DNA from: Ruminococcaceae bacterium R-25
GTDB taxonomy: Bacteria; Bacillota; Clostridia; Saccharofermentanales; Saccharofermentanaceae
NCBI GenBank assembly: GCA_003149065.1
Contig: QGFZ01000001.1
Location: 1,178,001 to 1,242,000, forward strand
DNA length: 64,000 nt
Direction of reading: 5' to 3'
The notes under the pieces were generated by a model. That model was not told the DNA's origin and did no database searches. It saw only the letters and a program-made list of their open reading frames with translations. The translations under genes were made by a program, and so were the position numbers. This document shows positions 1 through 8,406 of the stretch, one piece after another (the stretch's first letter is position 1; every line of letters begins with the position of its first letter).

Positions 1-887
1 CCTCTTCCGATAGGAGTCAGCGCATCGATTGCCGTGATACCCGTAAACAAAGGTGTGTTAACAGGAGCTCTTTGAATGATCGTTGGAGCGGGTGATTCGA
101 CAGGTCTTTCCTCTGTATATCTTATGACGCCCTTGCCATCGATCGGGTGGCCCAAAGCATCTACAACTCTGCCCAAAAGTCCCATGCCTACAGGAACGGA
201 ACATGTAGTCATGGTACGCTTGCAGCTCATGCTCTCTACTACGGTATCTTCGCCCGTAAGGAGGACTACGCCGACCTTGGACTTTTCGAGGTTCATTGCG
301 ATACCTGTAGCGCCTGATGAGAACTCGATGAGCTCGTTAGCCATACAGTTCTTAAGTCCCGTTACAGATGCAACACCGTCTGAGATCGAAGCTACCTTAC
401 CTACCTCGTCCCTGTGCTCCTGGAAAAGGAAAGCATCTTCGACACGGCGGTCTAATTCATCATCTCCGAGATTTGAGATCTCGAGGTTATCGATACTTAT
501 CTTGTGCGATTCAGGGAACAATTCCAATGCATCAGCCAAGTCTTCCTTGATCTTGGTTGCAGGGAATTCTTCCTTTGATAAAGCGGCAGAACCATCTTCG
601 TTCGCATCAAAAGAACGCGTCTGCTTGATAAAAGAGCCGATTCTGTTTAACTGGCCTCTTATTGAATAGTCGTACCGGCTGCCCTGAAAGTAAATGATGA
701 AACCGCCGATGAGATCCGGCCTCGGCTCCACTATCAGACGGTAGTCTTCGATCTCGTTTAATTCGGCAAATTTTGCTGCAAACCGGACGAGTCGCTCTTC
801 CGAAATATCACCAGCCGTCTCGATCCTTAACGAAGGACCTTTAGACTTTATCTTTGTATCCTTATTGTCAGTCGGATTGTTACTCAC
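1..887 (-). CDS. atpA: F1 ATP synthase alpha subunit with N-terminal delta-subunit domain (partial, cut by left edge)
   Basis: Alpha subunit of the F1 catalytic head; 295 codons are visible and the frame runs off the window just before the Walker A loop. Residues from about 160 onward are ordinary alpha (VASISDGVASVTGL, LLGRVVDALGHPIDGKG, TGITAIDALTPIGR). In normal alpha that first motif lies near residue 30, so about 135 extra residues precede it. Residues 20-90 match the C-terminal domain of the delta subunit (ISEERL, PDLIGGFIIYFQGS, YSIRGQLNRI, as in delta SVMAGVIIRAGD and GSVRGRLERL). The six-helix N-terminal delta domain is absent, and no separate atpH lies between atpF and this gene. 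The GTG start overlaps the atpF stop by 8 nt and is preceded by AGAGGT at good spacing; no later Met gives a sensible start. Fusion is seen directly; its assembly role is inference. Confidence 0.9.
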   Translation of the reverse strand, partial: MSNNPTDNKDTKIKSKGPSLRIETAGDISEERLVRFAAKFAELNEIEDYRLIVEPRPDLIGGFIIYFQGSRYDYSIRGQLNRIGSFIKQTRSFDANEDGSAALSKEEFPATKIKEDLADALELFPESHKISIDNLEISNLGDDELDRRVEDAFLFQEHRDEVGKVASISDGVASVTGLKNCMANELIEFSSGATGIAMNLEKSKVGVVLLTGEDTVVESMSCKRTMTTCSVPVGMGLLGRVVDALGHPIDGKGVIRYTEERPVESPAPTIIQRAPVNTPLFTGITAIDALTPIGR

Positions 888-1446
888 TCTTTGCTACCTC
901 TTTATCGAGGATATCTTCTGTGTGCTTAGCGGCAGATTTCTTGAGTTCTTCTTTTGAAACCGCATCACCAATGATGTGGCCTGCGATCTGAACAGAGAGA
1001 TCTGCGATGTCGTCTTTCATTGTCTCGAAAGCATTACGCTTCATTCTTGCAGCATCTTCTTCAGCTCTCTCAATGATCTGCTGAGCTTCGAGATTTGCCT
1101 GGTCGATTACAGCCTGGCTCTGCTTTTCGGCATTAGCCTTGGCTTCTTCTACGATCTCTGATCCCTGACGCTTAGCTGCTTCAACTGTTTCTTTAGATGA
1201 ATCAACGACAGCCTGGGCTTCTTCCCTGGCCTTCTTTGCAGCATCAAGTTCCGCGTCAAGCGCTTCCTGACGTGAATGTATTAATTTGAGGATCTTTTTA
1301 TAAGCGAACAGCCTGAAGATAATGAATACCAGTAAGATATTGAATATCGTTATTACGGCTGTTACGGCATATCCTGCAAACTGATCGGGCGAGAAGAGAT
1401 TTGATGACTCTTCGGCCTCCATTAGCAGTGTCGGTAAATATGACAT
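880..1446 (-). CDS. atpF: F0 ATP synthase subunit b
   Basis: Peripheral stalk subunit linking F0 to F1. The 188-residue protein has one membrane helix at about residues 24-46 (AVTAVITIFNILLVFIIF), then a long charged Ala/Glu/Lys-rich helix typical of the b dimer, ending in a short conserved block near DLSVQIAGHIIGDAV. It is slightly longer than the common 160-170 residues. It sits 36 nt after atpE and overlaps the next start (GTG of the delta-alpha fusion), so translation is coupled. Since the delta domain is fused to alpha, this b subunit must contact that domain rather than a free delta (inference). Confidence 0.95.
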   Translation of the reverse strand: MSYLPTLLMEAEESSNLFSPDQFAGYAVTAVITIFNILLVFIIFRLFAYKKILKLIHSRQEALDAELDAAKKAREEAQAVVDSSKETVEAAKRQGSEIVEEAKANAEKQSQAVIDQANLEAQQIIERAEEDAARMKRNAFETMKDDIADLSVQIAGHIIGDAVSKEELKKSAAKHTEDILDKEVAKSE

Positions 1447-1482
1447 ACTGTTTTGCTCCCGTAAATTAGGTCAATCTTCCCT

Positions 1483-1758
1483 TTACTGAACTGTGAAGAT
1501 CAAAAGGAATGCGACAACGAGTGAATAGATACCGATTGACTCGATGAAGACGATTGAAAGGAGAAGCATTGTCTGAAGTTTGCTTACGATCTCAGGCTGT
1601 CTCGCACCTGCTTCCAAAGCAGTGCTTGCTGCCTTGCCCATCGCAAATGTCGAAGCGAACGCACCGCAGGAAATAGCGATTGCTGCTGCGATAGCTGCAA
1701 TACCTCTTGTCTCCAGTGCAGCAATGACCGGTAAAGCTGCGATTAAAATGCTGTTCAT
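1483..1758 (-). CDS. atpE: F0 ATP synthase subunit c
   Basis: Proteolipid that forms the rotating ion-carrying ring; 91 residues, two membrane helices joined by the polar loop ARQPE. The ion-carrying glutamate is in the second helix (VFIESIGIYSL). The position of the Na+-ligand Gln in the first helix of Na+ rings is Met here, and the Thr after E-S is Ile, so proton use is more likely than sodium use. The first-helix GxGxGxGxG motif reads AxAxTxAxG (residues about 34-42), which is unusual and recalls the Ala motif of alkaliphilic Bacillus rings. A clear AGGAGG ribosome site precedes the ATG. Lies between atpB and atpF. Confidence 0.95.
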   Translation of the reverse strand: MNSILIAALPVIAALETRGIAAIAAAIAISCGAFASTFAMGKAASTALEAGARQPEIVSKLQTMLLLSIVFIESIGIYSLVVAFLLIFTVQ

Positions 1759-1794
1759 ATATATTCCTCCTAAATTAATTATCTGAAGTGATTA

Positions 1795-2658
1795 TTAAGC
1801 TGCTACAGCTTCATTCTTGGACTTCTTCTTTTTCTTTTCGTGCTCTTCGGGATGTTCGTTATATTCATTGACCGTCTCAACGTTTTCGCCGATATAAGAC
1901 ATTGTCAGATATGAGAAAACGACAGCCTGGATGATTCCGTCGATGATATCAAACCAGAGGCCTGCAACACCGGGCAGGATCAAAGGTACTGATATCGAGA
2001 GGAATTCCATAAATATAAATGCCGCAAAGACGTTACCGAAAAGTCTCAAAGACAGTGACAACGGCTTAACAACATAATCCAGAAGCTTGAACGGGATCAT
2101 GACAGGGATAGGTGTCGTAAGAGTTACCCAGAAACCCTTTGCACCGACGAACTTGAAAGTCATGATGATAACGTAGAGGATAGCGGTAATAGCGCAGCCG
2201 ATCGCAAAAGCGATATTCTTTGCCGGCGGCGGAAGATGGAAATAAGAGATAGAGTTACAAGCCGTGATAACAAGACCGAATGTCATGATCATGGGAGTTA
2301 CTTCTTCTGCCTGCTTACGGTTCATTCCAAAGCTCATCGCAGTGGTAATAACAAGTTCTGTAAGCGATACCAGAAGCGCCTGGCCCTTAGTAAGCTTCAT
2401 ATCCTTTGAAGGCTTGCCTGCCAGGAGGCTTATAACGATTATCATGGCTATCACAGCGACCCAGGTAACAATTATCGCGTCAGTAATGAGGAGCTTGGTA
2501 TCTCCCACATTAAAGTACATCTGTACCTGCATTATGGCTTCGCTTATCTCGCCTCCGATATCTTTATGGCCGATATCGAACCTTTCTTTGAATTGCTCTG
2601 CGAAAGCAGCACAGAACTCTGAAAGCCACGAAGCGATTATAACTACACAAGTCATCAT
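1795..2658 (-). CDS. atpB: F0 ATP synthase subunit a
   Basis: Membrane subunit a, which forms the half-channels for the ion. The conserved helix with the essential arginine is present (KPLSLSLRLFGNVFAAF), as is the C-terminal hairpin region (IQAVVFSYLTMSYIGE). The tail is highly charged (Glu/Lys-rich) and longer than usual. The frame is open upstream to a TTG at 2673, but the GGGGGA ribosome site lies directly against that TTG; the ATGs at 2658 and 2655 follow an AGG and are more likely, so the exact start is uncertain. First gene of the operon; no atpI is present upstream. Confidence 0.92.
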   Translation of the reverse strand: MMTCVVIIASWLSEFCAAFAEQFKERFDIGHKDIGGEISEAIMQVQMYFNVGDTKLLITDAIIVTWVAVIAMIIVISLLAGKPSKDMKLTKGQALLVSLTELVITTAMSFGMNRKQAEEVTPMIMTFGLVITACNSISYFHLPPPAKNIAFAIGCAITAILYVIIMTFKFVGAKGFWVTLTTPIPVMIPFKLLDYVVKPLSLSLRLFGNVFAAFIFMEFLSISVPLILPGVAGLWFDIIDGIIQAVVFSYLTMSYIGENVETVNEYNEHPEEHEKKKKKSKNEAVAA

Positions 2659-2695
2659 AAGCCTGATAGCCAATCCCCCTTATATGAATAAAGAC

Positions 2696-2724
2696 ATTTT
2701 AACCCTATTTGCCGGGTATGTCAT
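2696..2724 (-). promoter_or_regulatory. Probable promoter of the atp operon
   Basis: On the minus strand ATGACA (2724-2719) and TAAAAT (2701-2696) are separated by exactly 17 nt, each five of six matches to the vegetative consensus. Transcription would start near 2690, about 30 nt before atpB. Confidence 0.5.
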
Positions 2725-2835
2725 TATTATTTAAATAATATAAAGCAATAACCTTAGGCAAAAATCAGGTTCTTTTCGTCGAATTTGTCGAATTTACCAG
2801 GAAACGAAAATTAGTACGAGTGGTTTACAAGGCTA

Positions 2836-2863
2836 AGGGCTGCCCCGTAACCGGAACAGCCCT
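2836..2863 (-). terminator. Hairpin after amtB
   Basis: AGGGCTGTTCCG pairs over 12 positions (two G-U) with its partner around a GTTA loop, 35 nt after the amtB stop. The T tract behind it is poor, so termination may be weak or factor dependent. Confidence 0.5.
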
Positions 2864-2898
2864 CAAAAGGTGGAATATAAGATTTTCAAAAAACTTGT

Positions 2899-4668
2899 TT
2901 ACTCTACATCCTGTAATGCTGCGTAGTCCTCTTCACCGGTACGGATCTTAACGACCTTGCCTACGTTGTAAACGAAGATCTTACCGTCACCGATATGTCC
3001 TGTATAAAGAACTTCCTTAGCCTTCTCGATAACCTTATCTACAGGGATCTTGGATACGACAACTTCGACCTTGATCTTAGGCAGGAGCGTTGCGTCTACC
3101 TCGACACCTCTGTACTTCTCACCGGCACCCTTCTGGATACCGCAGCCCATGACCTGAGTAACTGTCATACCGGTTACACCGAGATCATTCATGGCCTTTC
3201 TGAGCTTGTCATAACGTGAAAGCTTAGCGATAATTACAACCTTATGCATACCTGTGTCGATCTCAGGAGCAACTGCAACCTTGATTGCCGCATTCTTCTG
3301 AGCTTCAGAAGCTTCATTGTAATCAGGTGTACCGAGGTCTGTGTTCTCGTTTTCTTCCATCATAGCGCCTGAAACGTCCATGAGGGAAAAGCCGGAGTAA
3401 GCACTTGCGAGACCGTGCTCTGTAACGTCAAGACCTGTGAGCTCTTCTTCTTCAGAAGCTCTTAATCCGAAGATAGCCTTAATGATCAGGAATGTAACTG
3501 TAATTGTGATTGCTGTCCAAGCGGCTGTAGCACCCATACCTAAGAGCTGGATTCCAAGGAGCTTGACGCCGCCGCCATAGAAGAGACCAACCATCTCATT
3601 GCCTGCTGCATCAACGATAGAGTAAGCAGGAGCTGTGTTTGTAGCGAAAAGGCCTACTGCGATTGTACCCCAGATACCGTTGAACATATGAACTGCAACT
3701 GCACCGACAGGGTCATCAACTCTGATTACATTATCAAGGAACCATACGCCGAAAACTACGAGCACGCCGGAAACAGCACCGATGATCGTTGCGCCGAGAG
3801 CGTCTGTTACGTCACAAGGAGCTGTGATTGCAACGAGTCCTGCGAGGGAAGCATTAAGGCACATAGAAACATCAGGCTTACCATACTTGATCCAAGTGAA
3901 GATCATGCAGACAACTGTTGCGACCGCAGGAGCGATTGTTGTTGTTACGAAAACGGAACCGAGCTGAGCCATATCTGTGCAGGCAGCACCGTTGAATCCG
4001 TACCAGCCGAGCCAGAGGATGAATACACCCAAAGCGCCCATAGGGATGTTGTGGCCGGGGAAAGCGTTAACCTTTGTAACCTTACCAGCCTTATCCTTAA
4101 CGAACTTACCGATACGGGGTCCAAGAATAGCTGCACCGATCAAAGCTGAGATACCACCTACCATGTGGATGCAGTTAGAACCTGCGAAATCGTGGAATCC
4201 CATTGCTGCGAGCCAGCCGCCGCCCCATGTCCAGTGAGCTTCAATAGGATAGATGACTGCTGAGATAACTGCGGAATATACGCAGTAAGATAAGAATCTT
4301 GTTCTCTCTGCCATAGCGCCTGATACGATCGTTGCTGTTGTGGCACAGAATACAAGGTTGAATACGAAGTTTGACCAGTCAAAGCTTGCGTAATTTGTGA
4401 AGATATCGATGTTCGGCTTACCCATAAATCCCATGAGCATATCTTCGCCGAGGAACAAACCGAAACCGATTGCGATAAATACTACTGTACCGATACAGAA
4501 ATCCATCAGGTTCTTCATGATGATATTACCTGCGTTCTTCGCTCTCGCGAAGCCGCACTCTACCATCGCGAATCCAGCCTGCATCCAGAAAACCAATGCC
4601 GCGCCGATCAAAAACCAGACGCCAAAGACTTTTTCATCAATCAAGCTGCTGATTAAATTAGTGTCCAT
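2899..4668 (-). CDS. amt: Ammonium channel fused to a PII signalling domain
   Basis: Ammonium/ammonia channel with its own PII-type regulator in one chain (589 residues). Residues 1 to about 415 are the Amt domain with eleven or so membrane helices; both pore histidines are visible (NCIHMVGG and VAVHMFNG). After an acidic linker, residues from about 475 form a GlnK/GlnB-like domain: start HKVVIIAKLSRYDKLRKAM, T-loop region with GCGIQKGAGEKYRG, then GHIGDGKIFV and KIRTGEED. The T-loop tyrosine that is uridylylated in E. coli GlnB is replaced (GVEVDATLLP), so control by uridylylation is unlikely; binding of ATP/ADP and 2-oxoglutarate is the expected signal. AAGGAGGAG ribosome site. Monocistronic, with a hairpin behind it. 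Confidence 0.95.
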   Translation of the reverse strand: MDTNLISSLIDEKVFGVWFLIGAALVFWMQAGFAMVECGFARAKNAGNIIMKNLMDFCIGTVVFIAIGFGLFLGEDMLMGFMGKPNIDIFTNYASFDWSNFVFNLVFCATTATIVSGAMAERTRFLSYCVYSAVISAVIYPIEAHWTWGGGWLAAMGFHDFAGSNCIHMVGGISALIGAAILGPRIGKFVKDKAGKVTKVNAFPGHNIPMGALGVFILWLGWYGFNGAACTDMAQLGSVFVTTTIAPAVATVVCMIFTWIKYGKPDVSMCLNASLAGLVAITAPCDVTDALGATIIGAVSGVLVVFGVWFLDNVIRVDDPVGAVAVHMFNGIWGTIAVGLFATNTAPAYSIVDAAGNEMVGLFYGGGVKLLGIQLLGMGATAAWTAITITVTFLIIKAIFGLRASEEEELTGLDVTEHGLASAYSGFSLMDVSGAMMEENENTDLGTPDYNEASEAQKNAAIKVAVAPEIDTGMHKVVIIAKLSRYDKLRKAMNDLGVTGMTVTQVMGCGIQKGAGEKYRGVEVDATLLPKIKVEVVVSKIPVDKVIEKAKEVLYTGHIGDGKIFVYNVGKVVKIRTGEEDYAALQDVE

Positions 4669-4980
4669 AAACTCTCCTCCTTCAAACTATTTCCAAAAGG
4701 TATTGATGTTATACTTCAATGCTTTTTGGCTATCGTTTATTGATTTCAAGTGCAATTGTAGCGTTAACCCCGAAACAAATAAAATACGAATAGTTTGGGC
4801 ATAACTATACTTTTCGGGCATGGTTTTACATTTACCGCGAAAACCGGCAATCCAGAAAACCCATTGTTTCAGGCACTTCCAGGCAAAATAAAGGCTCCGA
4901 ATGTTCCGGAGCCTTTTACATTAATCAAATAATCTTAAGCTAAACCCGAGGTTTTGCAGTCAAAAAACGATAACAAAAAC
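4669..4980. other. Intergenic region between amt and rpiB
   Basis: AT-rich 312 bp. It holds the rpiB terminator (4891-4915) and, on the minus strand, the presumed amt promoter. I found no clear -35/-10 pair and no GG-N10-GC sigma-54 element. No gene is seen. Confidence 0.6.
4891..4915 (-). terminator. Terminator of the proA-rpiB operon
   Basis: AAGGCTCCG and CGGAGCCTT form a 9-bp stem with a 7-nt loop, followed on the minus strand by TTTATTTT. It is flanked by A/T tracts on both sides and could work in both directions. Confidence 0.8.
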
Positions 4981-5433
4981 TTACTTAAAATGTTTCTCCT
5001 CGATCTCTTTGATACCGTTTACGCGTGTTGCATGGCGTCCGCCTGCAAATTCTTCTTCAAAGAAAGCGTCGATCATGCCGAGTGCAACGCCTAATCCGAC
5101 TACTCTTTCACCGAATGCGAGGATCTGTGCATCGTTATGCTGTCTGGACATCTTTGCCATGAACTCATTAGTGCAGAGAGCGCATCTGATTCCCTTATAC
5201 TTGTTGCAGACAAGAGAGATACCGATACCTGTGCCGCAGATAGCGATGCCTCGCTCTGCCCTGCCGCTTGTAACGTCTTCTGCGACCTTGATTCCTGCAT
5301 CTACATAAGAATAAGAATCAGTTCCATTGGGTGCGCCGCCGTCCAGGACTTCAAAGCCCTTCTCTTCAAGGTACTTTCTGACCTTCTGTCTTAATTCGTA
5401 ACCTGCGTGATCTGATGCGATTGATACAACCAT
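4981..5433 (-). CDS. rpiB: Ribose-5-phosphate isomerase B
   Basis: Interconverts ribose 5-phosphate and ribulose 5-phosphate in the pentose phosphate pathway. The 150-residue protein shows the RpiB/LacAB family motifs: SDHAGYELR near the N-terminus, the cysteine and anion hole in CGTGIGIS, QHNDAQILAFG, and GGRHATRVNGI near the C-terminus. Length is normal for the family. It follows proA by 20 nt and shares its terminator, so the two are co-transcribed; no metabolic link is obvious. RpiB and allose-6-phosphate isomerase are hard to separate by sequence, but the first is the usual role. Confidence 0.93.
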   Translation of the reverse strand: MVVSIASDHAGYELRQKVRKYLEEKGFEVLDGGAPNGTDSYSYVDAGIKVAEDVTSGRAERGIAICGTGIGISLVCNKYKGIRCALCTNEFMAKMSRQHNDAQILAFGERVVGLGVALGMIDAFFEEEFAGGRHATRVNGIKEIEEKHFK

Positions 5434-5453
5434 AATATTGCCTCTTTTCTAAA

Positions 5454-6734
5454 TTAAATCTCGTGATGAATATGCTTGAACTTCTTTGTGCCGTCGCAGT
5501 ATGGTCCTACAATGTCTCCGTTACCTACCAGGCGGTACTTGTAAGATACGAGTCCTTCAAGGCCTACAGGGCCTCTTGCGTGGATCTTGGAAGTAGCGAT
5601 GCCTACCTCAGCTCCGAATCCGTAACGGAAGCCGTCTGCAAATCTCGTAGAGCAGTTAACAAGAACGCTTCCTGAGTCGACCATGGTCATGAAACGCTCT
5701 GCATTAGCCTTGTTCTCCGTAATGATCGCATCGGTATGTCCTGAACCATAGTGATTAATATGAGCAATTGCATCATCAAGGTCCTTTACGATCTTGACCG
5801 AGCACTTCATGGCAAGATACTCGTGGTGCCATTCTTCTGCCTTTGAAACGCCGAAAGTCTCAGCAACATAATCGTCACCATAGATTTCAACGCCGGCTGC
5901 CTTAAGAGCTTCAATGAACTTCGGCAGGAATGTCTTTTTCAGTTCCTCATTAACGAGGAATGTCTCTGTGGCATTACATACGGAAACATATTGAGTCTTC
6001 GCGTCTATTGCTACCTTCAGTGCCGTAGAAGGATCTGCATCAACATCGATATATGTGTGGCATACGCCGTCAGCGTGGCCCAACACAGCGATATTCGTAT
6101 TCTGCATGATGTACTGCACGAAAGAATTAGAGCCTCTCGGGATAATGAGGTCGATATATTCGTCGAGCTTAAGCATATCTGCGATCTCAGAACGCAGTGT
6201 AAGGAGATTTAGCCAGCCTTCAGGAAGACCTGCTTCGATACCTGCCTTGCTGATAACAGCAGCAAGAGCCTTATTTGTATTGATAGCTTCAGAACCGCCC
6301 TTGAGGAATACTGCATTGCCGCTCTTGATGCAAAGAGATGCGATCTGGACAAGAGCATCAGGCCTGCTCTCAAAGATAACGCCGATTACACCGATAGGGC
6401 ATGTAACTCTGGTGAGCTCCAAGCCGTCATCCAATGTCGTATGCAAAGTAACCTTACCTACAGGATCAGTAAGATCAATTAGGCTCTCGATACCTGATAC
6501 AACATCATTAAGCTTATCTTCATTGAACTTAAGTCTCTTAAGAAGAGGTGCATCAAGCTTTGCCTTCTCGGCAGCTTCCAAGTCTGCCTTATTGGCAGCA
6601 AAGATCTCATCCTTGGAATCCTGCAACGCAGCAGCTACATTTGCGAGCGCCTTATTCTTAACATCGCTCCTTAAAGAAGCCATTATGTATGAAGCGTCAC
6701 GTGCAGCTTTGGCGATATCATGAAGTTCAGACAT
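5454..6734 (-). CDS. proA: Glutamate-5-semialdehyde dehydrogenase (gamma-glutamyl phosphate reductase)
   Basis: Second step of proline synthesis: NADPH-dependent reduction of gamma-glutamyl phosphate. The 426-residue protein has the ProA aldehyde-dehydrogenase fold motifs IGVIGVIFESRPDALVQ, the catalytic cysteine in YVSVCNATE, and the C-terminal RGPVGLEGLVSYKY. A GGGGGA ribosome site lies close to the ATG. proB is not next to it; proC is far away at 56.9-57.7 kb, so the pathway is scattered. Forms an operon with rpiB. Confidence 0.95.
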   Translation of the reverse strand: MSELHDIAKAARDASYIMASLRSDVKNKALANVAAALQDSKDEIFAANKADLEAAEKAKLDAPLLKRLKFNEDKLNDVVSGIESLIDLTDPVGKVTLHTTLDDGLELTRVTCPIGVIGVIFESRPDALVQIASLCIKSGNAVFLKGGSEAINTNKALAAVISKAGIEAGLPEGWLNLLTLRSEIADMLKLDEYIDLIIPRGSNSFVQYIMQNTNIAVLGHADGVCHTYIDVDADPSTALKVAIDAKTQYVSVCNATETFLVNEELKKTFLPKFIEALKAAGVEIYGDDYVAETFGVSKAEEWHHEYLAMKCSVKIVKDLDDAIAHINHYGSGHTDAIITENKANAERFMTMVDSGSVLVNCSTRFADGFRYGFGAEVGIATSKIHARGPVGLEGLVSYKYRLVGNGDIVGPYCDGTKKFKHIHHEI

Positions 6735-6770
6735 ATTATCCCCCTATATATTATTCTTCTTTAGGAACTG

Positions 6771-6779
6771 ATTATAACA
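6771..6779 (-). promoter_or_regulatory. Extended -10 promoter of proA
   Basis: Minus strand reads TGTTATAAT, a TGn-extended -10 box about 36 nt before the proA start; no good -35 is seen at 16-18 nt. Confidence 0.55.
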
Positions 6780-7217
6780 AATAAAACATCAACTTGCTTA
6801 ACGGATTCCTGATGTCAAAGATTGCTGAAAAGTTAGCAAAAAAAGGTGAAGATTTTGCTTTTTAGAATGTAAAAAGTTCGTATTTCAAATCTACAAAAAT
6901 GTTCATAATGTTCAAAACTTTGTTTATAACTACAAAAACAAATATTCCGCTTTCAAAAGTGCCCGAAACCCTTATATCTATTGAATTTTACAATTTGTTA
7001 CCGTTTGTTGACAAAACAGTTACAAAATGTTAGATAAGACTTGAAATGCAATAAATTAAGGCGTTTCAGCGTCTCTTGAACCTTTGTTCTGAAATGGGTG
7101 TCCACGGTAGAAAAACACCTAAAAAGCGAAAATTCCTCTTGACAAGACTTTTTGACAGAGATAGCAGAATAGCAATTTTTGTATAGTATTTTTGTTGTCT
7201 TGAAACCCGCAAAAATA
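6780..7217. other. AT-rich intergenic region
   Basis: No convincing gene in about 440 bp. The plus strand has TTGACA (7008-7013) and TAGATA (7031-7036) 17 nt apart, followed by two possible short hairpins (CGTTTCAG with CTGAAATG; GGTGT with ACACC near 7098-7120). An 84-residue reading frame on the minus strand here has no ribosome site and runs through the terminator, so I do not accept it. Confidence 0.5.
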
Positions 7218-7244
7218 AGGGGTTGCCCCACTAAGACAACCCCT
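7218..7244 (-). terminator. Terminator of the peptide/ABC operon
   Basis: AGGGGTTG and CAACCCCT make an 8-bp stem; the minus strand continues TATTTTT. It lies 25 nt after the acyltransferase stop. Confidence 0.8.
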
Positions 7245-7269
7245 ATGATCAAATCATTGTTTATTTTAT

Positions 7270-8406
7270 TTATAAATCCTCCGGCTCGATGAATCCTCTG
7301 TCGATCGGTTGTTCCGTTTCATCAGTTACGGCACTGTCGACAGCTACATCCATTTCTTCAAGCGTAGGTGCTCCTGCAAGCCTCATATCCCAGTTTGTAA
7401 AGAATACCCTTCCGGGGAGTGTACCGCAAAGAATAATTGCGAGAATTGCGCTCACCAGGAAAGCAACGATTCCACCTAACAGACCGACAAAGTCCGGATG
7501 ACTGGCACCCAAGAAGATCACCATAGCATAATATATTGGATTCATCAGGATATAGATAAGTCCTGATATAGCTGAGTCAAAATGAATGACGCGGTTACCG
7601 GTACCAAGAGGGATCGAGATGGCAAGACCGCATACTGCAACTGCCATGATGGCAAATCCAATCAAGTGACCTGTATAACGAAGGGTACCTGTCAAAGAAA
7701 GCAAAAAGATTTCGAGGACAGCAAGACCACCGCCAACAACGAAAGCAATAAGATATTTCCAAAACTTAGTTTCCATAAGTTTCTTTTTCATGTCACGCAA
7801 TAACTTGCCCAAAAGGATATAAGGGAGCGCTCTTGTAAGCCAGTTGCCGGGAATATAAGGATAACCCAAAGGATTGCTGAAACGGATGACTCCGGAGAAC
7901 TCGCCTGTGATAAGCATGAAAACAAACAAAAAGATAAGCAATATCCTGTAGAATTTCATCAGCTTCAGTTTATCCAAAATGAAGATAACAATATATGCAT
8001 AGAGCATAGCCTGGATAAACCAGATATTATCTCCAATAGGAAGCGGCCAAAGATTCATTACAACAAACTCAAATATCATGCGCTTTGAGAATGTTAGTGT
8101 CATGTGACTTAGAAGCATTACCGGTACATTTAAAGCCACATAGAACAGGAAAACGAACGCAAAACAAAGAGCAGTCCTCTTTATCTTACGAAGGACCTTC
8201 TCCATCCTTACTTCCTTCTTGGTATCAAGTACATAATAGCCGGAAAGCACGAAGAAAGCCGGGATTGCAAATCCACTTAAAGAATTGACAGTTCCTGTAG
8301 GTTCAGGACAGCCGAATGCCCAGAAACAGATAAACAGCATAAGAAGCAGGCGAAGATATCCCGTGCAATTGAAATCTATCATCTCAACATTATTGTTCTC
8401 GCTCAT
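7270..8406 (-). CDS. Membrane acyltransferase (acyltransferase-3 family)
   Basis: Integral membrane protein of 378 residues with about ten hydrophobic helices, resembling the acyltransferase-3 (OafA/YrhL) family: the opening helix region (GYLRLLLMLFICFWAFG), followed by FVLSGYYVLD, is typical. Members move acetyl or other acyl groups to surface sugars, lipids or peptides. The canonical family histidine at the start of helix 1 is not evident, so catalysis is uncertain. Start chosen at the ATG that overlaps the ABC-transporter stop as TAATG, with GGTGG at good spacing; an ATG 15 nt upstream has no room for a ribosome site. Last gene of the six-gene operon, so acylation of the exported product is possible (inference). 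Confidence 0.75.
   Translation of the reverse strand: MSENNNVEMIDFNCTGYLRLLLMLFICFWAFGCPEPTGTVNSLSGFAIPAFFVLSGYYVLDTKKEVRMEKVLRKIKRTALCFAFVFLFYVALNVPVMLLSHMTLTFSKRMIFEFVVMNLWPLPIGDNIWFIQAMLYAYIVIFILDKLKLMKFYRILLIFLFVFMLITGEFSGVIRFSNPLGYPYIPGNWLTRALPYILLGKLLRDMKKKLMETKFWKYLIAFVVGGGLAVLEIFLLSLTGTLRYTGHLIGFAIMAVAVCGLAISIPLGTGNRVIHFDSAISGLIYILMNPIYYAMVIFLGASHPDFVGLLGGIVAFLVSAILAIILCGTLPGRVFFTNWDMRLAGAPTLEEMDVAVDSAVTDETEQPIDRGFIEPEDL

Noticed and set aside
1483-1758. Sodium-type c subunit
   Set aside because: Glu and Ser of the binding site are present, but the Gln position in helix 1 is Met and the Thr after E-S is Ile, so two Na+ ligands are missing.
4669-4890. Sigma-54 promoter for the ammonium channel gene
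   Set aside because: No GG-N10-GC element could be found on the minus strand.
6998-7252. 84-residue reading frame on the minus strand between the acyltransferase and proA genes
   Set aside because: It covers the operon terminator, has no ribosome site and an amino acid mix typical of random AT-rich DNA.
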